Below, in pieces: positions 1-5,595 of a stretch of DNA of 7,447 nucleotides (position 1 is its first letter; each line of letters starts with the position of its first letter). Source of the stretch: Betaproteobacteria bacterium (GTDB taxonomy: Bacteria; Pseudomonadota; Gammaproteobacteria; Burkholderiales; Rhodocyclaceae); the NCBI GenBank assembly GCA_028065725.1, contig JAPTVL010000325.1, forward strand, positions 1 to 7,447, written 5' to 3'. The position numbers and the translations under genes are program-made. The notes under the pieces are model-generated. The model had not been told where the DNA came from. It made no database searches and saw only the letters and a program-made list of their open reading frames with translations.

Positions 1-991
1 CGTCGGCGGTGGAGACGACAAGCTGGTTGGCCTGGCGGGCGTTCTCGGCGTTCTGCCTGACGGTGCTGGTCAGCTCTTCCATCGAGCTGGCGGTCTCCTC
101 AAGACTCGACGCCTGCTCTTCGGTGCGCGAGGACAGGTCGGCATTGCCCGATGCAATCTCGCGCGAGGCGACGGCGATGGTTTCGGTGCCGGTGCGCACC
201 TGGCCGACGATGTTGACCAGGCTGGCGTTCATGTCTTTCAGCGCCTGCTGCAATTGACCGAACTCGTCGCCGGATGAGACTTCGATACGGCCGGTCAGAT
301 CGCCGGAGGCAACGGTCTGGGTGACCTTCACAGCCTGATTGATCGGCGTGGTGATCGAACGGGTAATCCACCAGGCGATGAACCCGCCCAGAACCAGCGA
401 CAAGGCTGACACGGAAAGCATGAGCCCGAGCGCGCTTGCGTAGGCGGCATTGGCCTCCTCCACGGCCTGGGCGGTCCCCTTCTCCTGAAACGCGGCCATG
501 GCTTCCAGCGAATTGAGCCATTGGGTCTGCGCAGGGCGCGCCTCAGCGATCAGCACCTCGGTTGCGGCAATGGGATTCCCCATCGCAAACTCCATCGCTT
601 TATCGAGCAGCGGCTCGGTCCGTGCGCGCGCATCGGCAATCTGGGCGAACAGCGACTTTTCCGCTTCGCTCTTCGCCACCTCAGCGAGTTTATTGCTCGT
701 CTCGGCGTAGATTTTTCGTTGCTCGATGATGCGCTGGGTCTCTGCGGCCATATCCGCCTCGTCGGTCAGCAGGACAAGGTTGCGAACTGCGATTGCGCCT
801 GTTTGCATGGCGTCGCGCATGGAACCGACCAGCTTGAGCTTACCCATGTGGTCGCGGGCGACATCATCGAGGTGGCCTTGTATCTGCGACATGCGCGTCA
901 GGCCGAGCACGGCCACCAGCAGCGTCAACACCAGAATCAGGCCGAACCCCATGCCCATCCGGACGCCGATTTTCATATTTGCAAATGACAT
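1..991 (-). CDS. Methyl-accepting chemotaxis protein, C-terminus beyond the window
   Basis: Transmembrane chemoreceptor that would sense a periplasmic ligand and control the CheA/CheW kinase. The 330 visible residues show a first membrane segment (about 11-32), a mostly helical periplasmic region (about 33-186) resembling a four-helix-bundle sensor, a second membrane segment (about 187-209, ending AWWIT), a HAMP linker (about 210-262, with TPI and GDEFGQL) and the start of the methyl-accepting domain. The first methylation helix is recognisable (residues 286-308: LSSRTEEQASSLEET, then SMEEL). The kinase-binding hairpin tip and the C-terminus lie beyond position 1. The start ATG at 991-989 is supported by AGGGG at 1001-997 with a 5-nt spacer and by the membrane segment that follows it. 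The gene stands 250 nt downstream of rluA, so it probably has its own promoter. The ligand cannot be told from the sequence. The family call is firm. Confidence 0.95.
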   Translation of the reverse strand, partial: MSFANMKIGVRMGMGFGLILVLTLLVAVLGLTRMSQIQGHLDDVARDHMGKLKLVGSMRDAMQTGAIAVRNLVLLTDEADMAAETQRIIEQRKIYAETSNKLAEVAKSEAEKSLFAQIADARARTEPLLDKAMEFAMGNPIAATEVLIAEARPAQTQWLNSLEAMAAFQEKGTAQAVEEANAAYASALGLMLSVSALSLVLGGFIAWWITRSITTPINQAVKVTQTVASGDLTGRIEVSSGDEFGQLQQALKDMNASLVNIVGQVRTGTETIAVASREIASGNADLSSRTEEQASSLEETASSMEELTSTVRQNAENARQANQLVVSTAD

Positions 992-1031
992 TTTTTCCCC
1001 TGGGTACATGTAGCCTCGATGGTGTGGCCAC

Positions 1032-1084
1032 CCCGTTGCCGATCCCGGCGGCTCAAGTGTGAGGCGCAGCAAAAGGGCAACGGG
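1032..1084. repeat. Inverted repeat upstream of the chemoreceptor gene
   Basis: CCCGTTGCC (1032-1040) and GGCAACGGG (1076-1084) are perfect 9-bp inverted arms around a 35-nt centre, lying 41-93 nt upstream of the chemoreceptor start codon. It could be an operator or a leader stem-loop. It has no T-tract in either direction, so it does not look like an intrinsic terminator. Apart from this, the gap at 992-1241 shows no convincing gene, terminator or promoter. Confidence 0.35.
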
Positions 1085-1241
1085 CAGCGAGGGGAATTTA
1101 GCTGCGCCGCATGACAGGCGTGTTACTTCGCCCTAAAGACCGGGTGGATGGCCTGAACCGGGGAATTGGGGGATGGCGATGGCGGCCTATGAGGACCGAA
1201 TCGAAACGCGACTTCTTCGGCAAGAACGGTTTGATAGCCGA

Positions 1242-1892
1242 TCAGAACGTCGGCAAACGCTCGAACGCAAGCACGTCTCTTGTCACCGGATGCGCAAAGC
1301 TCAGCGACCAGGCATGCAATAGCAGGCGTGTGGCCAGGGCCTGCACGTCGGGCGGCGCATAGAGGGCGTCGCCCAGGATCGGGTGCCCCAGCGCGCGCAG
1401 GTGGACGCGCAACTGGTGCGAACGGCCCGTGACGGGTTCGAGTTCGACGCGGGTATTCAGGCCGGTTTCGCCATGCCCCAGCACCCGCCAGCGAGTGAGG
1501 CTCGGCTTGCCATGGGCGTGATCGATGATACGCAAGGGCCGGTTCGGCCAGTCGACGATGATGGGCAGATCGATCGTTCCCCAGGCGTCCGGCGGCGCGT
1601 CCAGCCGGCCGGCCACCACCGCGATGTAGCGCTTGTTTACCGCGCGCGCCGCAAATGCCTTGCTCAATTCGCGCTGAGCCGCCGGCCCCCGCGCCATCAC
1701 CATCAGACCCGAAGTGGCCATGTCCAGGCGATGCACGATCAGGGCGTCGGGATAGTGGACCTGCACCCACGCGGCAAGGCAATGCTGCTTGTCGGCGCCA
1801 CGCCCCGGCACCGCGAGCAAGCCGCCTGGCTTGTCGACCACCAGCAGGGCGTCGTCGGCGTAAACCACCGCCGGTTCCTGCGCAGGCGTCAT
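1242..1892 (-). CDS. rluA: RluA, 23S rRNA/tRNA pseudouridine synthase
   Basis: Predicted to isomerise uridine to pseudouridine; RluA of E. coli acts on 23S rRNA position 746 and tRNA position 32. The protein has 216 residues, close to the roughly 219 of E. coli RluA, and lacks the N-terminal S4 domain found in RluC and RluD. The catalytic motif HRLDMATSG places the nucleophilic aspartate at D57. RluA-specific stretches are visible: IDLPIIVDWPNRP in the middle, GRSHQLRVH and LGHPILGD further on, and TRLLLHA near the end. The start ATG at 1892-1890 is chosen because it lies 7 nt after the aminopeptidase stop and fits the family N-terminus. The frame also has an ATG 72 nt upstream, but that would overlap the aminopeptidase. 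The Shine-Dalgarno match is poor, so translation is probably coupled to the upstream gene. Confidence 0.93.
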   Translation of the reverse strand: MTPAQEPAVVYADDALLVVDKPGGLLAVPGRGADKQHCLAAWVQVHYPDALIVHRLDMATSGLMVMARGPAAQRELSKAFAARAVNKRYIAVVAGRLDAPPDAWGTIDLPIIVDWPNRPLRIIDHAHGKPSLTRWRVLGHGETGLNTRVELEPVTGRSHQLRVHLRALGHPILGDALYAPPDVQALATRLLLHAWSLSFAHPVTRDVLAFERLPTF

Positions 1893-1899
1893 CCGTCGC

Positions 1900-3384
1900 T
1901 CAGGCCTGGGCTTGCAGCCCGTCCAGCAGCGCGATTCCCCAGGCCACGCCAAACCCGTTGGCATCGCTCATCACCGCGCCCAGCCCGCCCTTGCAGCTGT
2001 GGCCCGACAGGTCCATGTGCAGCCACGGCGTGTCGCCGACGAAGCGCGACAGGAAGCGGGTGGCGAGGATGTGGTCGGCTTCGCCTTCCATGCTGCACTG
2101 CTTGACGTCGGCCACGGTCGAGTCGAGGCTGCTGTCGTAGTCCTCAGGATAGGGGAAAACGACGATGCGCTCGCCGCTGGTGGCGGCGGCGCGCGAGGCC
2201 TGGTGCGCCAGCGCGCTGGACGAGGCGAACACGCCCGACATGCGGCTGCCCAACGCATAGTGCATCGAGCCGGTGAGCGTGGCGAAGTCGGCGATCAGAT
2301 CGGGCTTGCCCTTGGCGGCCAGCGTCAGCGTGTCGGCCAGCACCATGCGGCCTTCGGCGTCGGTGTGGACGACTTCGATGGTAGTGCCGTTCAGCGCCGT
2401 CACCACTTCGTTCTGCCGGTAGGCCTGCGGGCTGATGTGGTTTTCGGCGAGAGCGACCCAGCCGTCCAGCGCGACCGGCAGCTTCAGCTTCGACGCGGTG
2501 GCGAGGATGCCCAGCACCACCGCCGAGCCGTTCATGTCCTCGTGCATGCCCTGCATGTACTTGGCGGGCTTGAGGTTGTGACCGCCGGTATCGAAGCAGA
2601 TGCCCTTGCCGACGAAGGCCACCTTTTTCCCTGACCCCTGACCCCTGACCCCTGACCCCTTCTTCGGCCCCTTGTAGCTGATGCGCACGATGGCCGCGTC
2701 CTTCGCCGGCGAGCCCTGCGCCACCGCGCAGAACGCGCCCGCGCCCATCTTCTTCAGCTTGTCGAAGGCGTATTCATCGACCGTCCAGCCGTATTGTTTG
2801 GCCAGCGCCTTGATGCGCTTGCGGTAGACACCGGGCGTGAGCTCGTCCGGTCCCTGCACGGTGAGGCTGCGTGTGAGCAGGTTGCCTTCGGTCAGGGCGC
2901 GCACGCGGACGAAGCCGTCGGCGGACTTGTGACCAAACAGCTGAATGGATTTGACGGCGACATCGGCTTTGGATTTGCGCGCCGGCAGCGGCACGGCGTT
3001 GACCAGCGCGGTATAGACCGCAGCCTCGGCGGCGCGCGTCTTGAATTCGGCGTCGCCGAACACGCCCAGCGTCAGTGCCTTCGGGTGTTCCGCCATCAGC
3101 AGCGCGAGTGCCTTGCGCACCTGCTCGTGGGTCTCGAAGGTGCTGGTGTCGGCTTTCAGCATGGCCACCACCGCGAGCGTGCCGCCGGGTAGCTGCACCG
3201 CCACTGGCGACATCGCCAGCGTGTCGATCTTCAGGTCGCGCCGCTTCATCACGGCTTTCAGCTCGGCGCTGCCCGGCATCTCGGGCAGGGTTTTCGACAG
3301 CGGCAGCAGCATCAATGCATGGCCCGCGGTTTCGAGCGTTTTTGCGGTGATTTCCTGTTTATTTTCAGTGAGTTTAGGCAGCAT
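1900..3384 (-). CDS. M17-family leucyl aminopeptidase with in-frame heptamer insertion
   Basis: Cytosolic two-metal aminopeptidase that would release N-terminal residues from peptides. It has 494 residues, as expected for PepA-type enzymes. The C-terminal catalytic half carries the family signature in order: VGKGICFDTGG with K260 and D265, then K272, D283 in MHEDMNG, and HTDAEGR with D342, E344 and R346. By alignment with bovine and E. coli leucine aminopeptidases, these are all the metal ligands plus the catalytic lysine and arginine. The N-terminal half is more divergent, so I leave the symbol blank rather than claim pepA. Residues 243-252 (GSGVRGQGSG) are encoded by a tandem heptamer array in the loop just before the strand leading to K260. 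The frame stays open 840 nt upstream across pdhA, but the start at 3384 is fixed by AAGGAA at 3395-3390. It probably leads an operon with rluA. Confidence 0.93.
   Translation of the reverse strand: MLPKLTENKQEITAKTLETAGHALMLLPLSKTLPEMPGSAELKAVMKRRDLKIDTLAMSPVAVQLPGGTLAVVAMLKADTSTFETHEQVRKALALLMAEHPKALTLGVFGDAEFKTRAAEAAVYTALVNAVPLPARKSKADVAVKSIQLFGHKSADGFVRVRALTEGNLLTRSLTVQGPDELTPGVYRKRIKALAKQYGWTVDEYAFDKLKKMGAGAFCAVAQGSPAKDAAIVRISYKGPKKGSGVRGQGSGKKVAFVGKGICFDTGGHNLKPAKYMQGMHEDMNGSAVVLGILATASKLKLPVALDGWVALAENHISPQAYRQNEVVTALNGTTIEVVHTDAEGRMVLADTLTLAAKGKPDLIADFATLTGSMHYALGSRMSGVFASSSALAHQASRAAATSGERIVVFPYPEDYDSSLDSTVADVKQCSMEGEADHILATRFLSRFVGDTPWLHMDLSGHSCKGGLGAVMSDANGFGVAWGIALLDGLQAQA
2629..2660 (-). 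repeat. Tandem GTCAGGG heptamer array inside the aminopeptidase gene
   Basis: Four perfect copies of GTCAGGG (read on the minus, sense strand) preceded by a partial AGGG. The array encodes residues 243-252 of the aminopeptidase in an open frame. Its sense strand has four GGGG tracts and one GGG tract, all separated by TCA, which fits the consensus for a G-quadruplex in DNA or mRNA. The same heptamer recurs at 5508-5585 and 7103-7130. Confidence 0.93.
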
Positions 3385-3389
3385 GATGG

Positions 3390-3395
3390 TTCCTT
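3390..3395 (-). promoter_or_regulatory. Ribosome binding site fixing the aminopeptidase start
   Basis: AAGGAA on the minus strand, 5 nt before the ATG at 3384-3382. It decides the start in a frame that otherwise stays open far upstream, antisense to pdhA. Confidence 0.75.
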
Positions 3396-3411
3396 GTGGG
3401 TGGCGTTTTTC

Positions 3412-3440
3412 TTGATGGTTGGCGGGGTTTCCCGGATAAT
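3412..3440 (+). promoter_or_regulatory. Sigma70-type promoter for the pdh operon
   Basis: A -35 box TTGATG (3412-3417, 4 of 6 to consensus) and a -10 box GATAAT (3435-3440, 5 of 6) are separated by the ideal 17 nt. Transcription would begin near 3447, leaving a leader of about 50 nt before pdhA. The promoter sits in the 114-nt gap between two divergent start codons, so it may interact with the unidentified aminopeptidase promoter on the other strand. Confidence 0.6.
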
Positions 3441-3498
3441 TGCGTGCTTTTGATTTTTTACAGCGCATTTTTCCGCCCCATCCAACAAGGGTAACCGA

Positions 3499-4500
3499 AT
3501 GAAGATTGAAGACAAGAAACGCGTGCTGCGCGAAATGGTGTTGCATCGCCGTTTTGAGGAGCGCTGCTATCAGGCCTACATCGAACGCAAGATCGGCGGC
3601 TTCCTCCACCTCTATCCCGGCCAGGAGGCCTGCTGCAACGGCGTCATGGAAGCCGCGCGCCCCGGCCACGACTACGTGATCACCGGCTACCGCGACCACG
3701 TGCACGCGATCAAGTGCGGCGCCGATCCCAAGGAAGTGATGGCCGAGCTGTACGGCAAGGAAACCGGTTCCTCCAAGGGCCGTGGCGGTTCGATGCACAT
3801 CTTCGACGGCGCGCACCGCTTCATGGGCGGCTACGCGCTGGTCGGCGGCCCCTTCCCGCTGGCTGCCGGCATCGCCAAGGCGATCCAGCTGAAGGGCGGC
3901 GACGAGATCGCCATCTGCTTCCTCGGCGACGCCGCCAACAACCAGGGCGTGTTCCACGAGACGCTGAACATGGCTGCGCTGTGGAAACTGCCGGTGCTGT
4001 TCGTGTGCGAAAACAACCTGTACGGCATCGGCACCTCGATCGAGCGCTCCACCGCCGTGGTGCACCAGCACAAGCGCGTCGCCGCCTACAACATCCCGGC
4101 CGACGAATGCGACGGCCAGGACATCGAAGTCGTCTATCAGCACGCCCGCAAGGCGGTCGACCATGTGCGTTCCGGCAACGGCCCCTACTTCCTCGAACTG
4201 ATGACCTACCGCTACCGCGGCCACTCGATGTCCGATTCGCGCGGCTATCGCTCGCGCGAGGAAGAGGAACTGTGGAAGCAGCGCGACCCCATCTTCATCC
4301 TGCGCGACCGCCTGATCAAGGAAGGCGCGCTGACCATGGCCGACTTCGAGGCGCTGGAAAAGGAAACCGACGCCTACATCGAGAACGAAGTGATCAAGTT
4401 CTCCGAAGAGTCGCCCGAACCACGCGTCGAGGACCTCGAAAAATACGTTTTCGCCGAGCGCGAAACCCAGCTCCCGTGGCTCACGGGCAAAGCCGCTTAA
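3499..4500 (+). CDS. pdhA: Pyruvate dehydrogenase E1 component, alpha subunit
   Basis: Thiamine-diphosphate-dependent subunit that, with E1 beta, decarboxylates pyruvate and passes the acetyl group to the lipoyl domains of E2. The 333 residues match the alpha chain of heterotetrameric E1. Visible landmarks are GGFLHLYPGQEA (33-44), GYRDHVHA (63-70), SKGRGGSMH (92-100), the diphosphate/Mg motif from GDAANNQG (143-150) to CENN (170-173), and the active-site loop YRYRGHSMSD (237-246) with its conserved GHS histidine at H242. The canonical GDG is GDA here, and the first histidine of YRYHGHS is arginine. The start is supported by AAGGG at 3487-3491 with a 7-nt spacer. It is first in the operon, 19 nt before pdhB. 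Branched-chain or acetoin dehydrogenase E1 are alternatives, but the motifs fit pyruvate best. Confidence 0.93.
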   Translation: MKIEDKKRVLREMVLHRRFEERCYQAYIERKIGGFLHLYPGQEACCNGVMEAARPGHDYVITGYRDHVHAIKCGADPKEVMAELYGKETGSSKGRGGSMHIFDGAHRFMGGYALVGGPFPLAAGIAKAIQLKGGDEIAICFLGDAANNQGVFHETLNMAALWKLPVLFVCENNLYGIGTSIERSTAVVHQHKRVAAYNIPADECDGQDIEVVYQHARKAVDHVRSGNGPYFLELMTYRYRGHSMSDSRGYRSREEEELWKQRDPIFILRDRLIKEGALTMADFEALEKETDAYIENEVIKFSEESPEPRVEDLEKYVFAERETQLPWLTGKAA

Positions 4501-4519
4501 GGTTTAAGGAAAAGACAGC

Positions 4520-5503
4520 ATGGCAAACATCATGTACTGGGAAGCGATCCAGCGTGCCCACGACGAAGAAATGGCGCGTGACCCCCTGGTCATCTGCATG
4601 GGCGAAGACATCGGCGTGGCCGGCGGCACCTACAAGGCCACCAAGGGCCTGTACGAAAAATACGGCCCGCTGCGCGTGATGGACACGCCGATTTCCGAAG
4701 GCGGCTTCACCGGCATCGGCATCGGCGCTTCCTTCCTCGGCGTGCGTCCCATCATCGAAATCATGTCGGTCAACTTCGCCTGGCTGGCGATGGACCAGAT
4801 GTTCAACTCCGCCGCCAAGGTGCGCTACATGTCGGGCGGCCAACTGACCGCGCCGTGCGTGTTCCGCTCCGCCGGCGGCGCTGCGCACCAGCTCGGCGCG
4901 CAGCACTCGGCGCGCATGGAAAAAGTGTTCATGGGCATCGCCGGCCTGCGCGTGGTGACGCCGTCCAACCCCAGGCAGGCCTATGGCCTGCTGAAGTCGG
5001 CGATCCGCAGCGACGATCCGGTGTTCATCAACGAACACGAACTCATGTACAACATGAAGGGCGAAGTGCCCGACGGCGAATACTTCCACCCGCTGGAAGG
5101 CTCCGAAGTCGCGCGCTCCGGCACCGATGTCACCCTGTTCGGTTACAACATCTCGGTGCATTGGTGCCTGAAGGCCGCCGAAATCCTCGACAAGCAATAC
5201 GGCATTTCGGCCGAGGTCGTCGATCTGTATTCGCTGTCGCCGCTGGATCGCGCCGGCATCAAGGCCTCGGTCAGCAAGACCCACCGCGCCGTCATCGCCG
5301 AAGAAGATGAAGCGCCGGTTGGCGTCGGCTCCGAAGTCATCGCCATCATCAACGAGGAGTGCTTCTTCGAACTGGATGCCGCCCCGGTGCGCGTGCATTC
5401 GGCGCTGGTGCCGCAGCCCTACAACCACACGCTGGAAAAAGCGGCGATCCCGGATCACGAGGATGTGGTGAAGGCCGTACTGAAGCTCTTTGGCAAGGCG
5501 TGA
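4520..5503 (+). CDS. pdhB: Pyruvate dehydrogenase E1 component, beta subunit
   Basis: Partner of E1 alpha in the alpha2-beta2 thiamine-diphosphate enzyme. It has 327 residues, the normal length. The N-terminal pyrimidine-binding part shows MGEDIGVAGGTYKATKGL (27-44) and DTPISEGGF (55-63); E60 corresponds to the conserved glutamate that activates the thiamine ring. GAQHSARMEKVF (126-137) carries H129, equivalent to the conserved active-site histidine of human E1 beta. The C-terminal transketolase-type domain follows, with VVDLYSLSPLD in the usual place. The start is supported by AAGGA at 4506-4510 with a 9-nt spacer. It is separated from the E2 gene by 92 nt, most of which is an inverted heptamer-repeat element. 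Confidence 0.94.
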   Translation: MANIMYWEAIQRAHDEEMARDPLVICMGEDIGVAGGTYKATKGLYEKYGPLRVMDTPISEGGFTGIGIGASFLGVRPIIEIMSVNFAWLAMDQMFNSAAKVRYMSGGQLTAPCVFRSAGGAAHQLGAQHSARMEKVFMGIAGLRVVTPSNPRQAYGLLKSAIRSDDPVFINEHELMYNMKGEVPDGEYFHPLEGSEVARSGTDVTLFGYNISVHWCLKAAEILDKQYGISAEVVDLYSLSPLDRAGIKASVSKTHRAVIAEEDEAPVGVGSEVIAIINEECFFELDAAPVRVHSALVPQPYNHTLEKAAIPDHEDVVKAVLKLFGKA

Positions 5504-5507
5504 TTGA

Positions 5508-5585
5508 GTAAGGCGTAAGGGGTAAGGCGTCAGGGGAGTTCGCTGGCGTCATTACCTGCCTCACCCTTCACCCCTAACCCCTAAC
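5508..5585. repeat. Inverted pair of four-heptamer arrays between pdhB and the E2 gene
   Basis: Left arm 5508-5535 holds four heptamers on the plus strand: GTAAGGC, GTAAGGG, GTAAGGC, GTCAGGG. Right arm 5558-5585 holds four on the minus strand: GTTAGGG, GTTAGGG, GTGAAGG, GTGAGGC. A 22-nt centre separates them. Paired end to end, 20 of 28 positions are Watson-Crick and one is a G-U wobble, so the transcript could fold into a long imperfect hairpin that ends 10 nt before the E2 start codon. There is no T-tract, so it is unlikely to be a simple terminator; it could stabilise the pdhAB mRNA or tune E2 translation. It looks like a small palindromic repetitive element. Confidence 0.85.
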
Positions 5586-5595
5586 GGAAATAAAT

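Noticed and set aside
99..988. Other open frames over the chemoreceptor gene on both strands
   Set aside because: The minus-strand frame starting at 991 gives a coherent chemoreceptor with membrane segments, HAMP and methylation helix; the others give none.
1070..1100. Sigma28-type promoter for the chemoreceptor (TAAA at 1100-1097, then GTTGCCCT after 15 nt on the minus strand)
   Set aside because: The TAAA half and spacing fit, but the second half matches GCCGATAA at too few positions to support a call.
1205..1254. Terminator after rluA
   Set aside because: Short stems (GCCGA/TCGGC over the stop codon, TTCTT/AAGAA just beyond) are weak and no T-tract follows.
1383..2140. Plus-strand open frames opposite rluA and the end of the aminopeptidase
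   Set aside because: Shadow frames rich in Arg, Pro and His; rluA is fully conserved on the other strand.
2629..2660. CRISPR or a variable-number satellite
   Set aside because: Units are contiguous heptamers without spacers, so it is not CRISPR; the recurrence at other sites argues against a single local satellite.
3385..4224. Upstream extension of the aminopeptidase frame across pdhA antisense
   Set aside because: The extension has no similarity to M17 enzymes, and a clear ribosome binding site and the normal family length place the start at 3384.
4481..5458. 325-codon open frame on the minus strand opposite pdhB
   Set aside because: Antisense shadow with no recognisable domain; pdhB on the plus strand is full length and conserved.
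5572..5585. CCCTAAC tandem units as telomere-like sequence
   Set aside because: The unit is seven bases, not the six of (CCCTAA)n, and it belongs to the inverted heptamer element in a bacterial operon.
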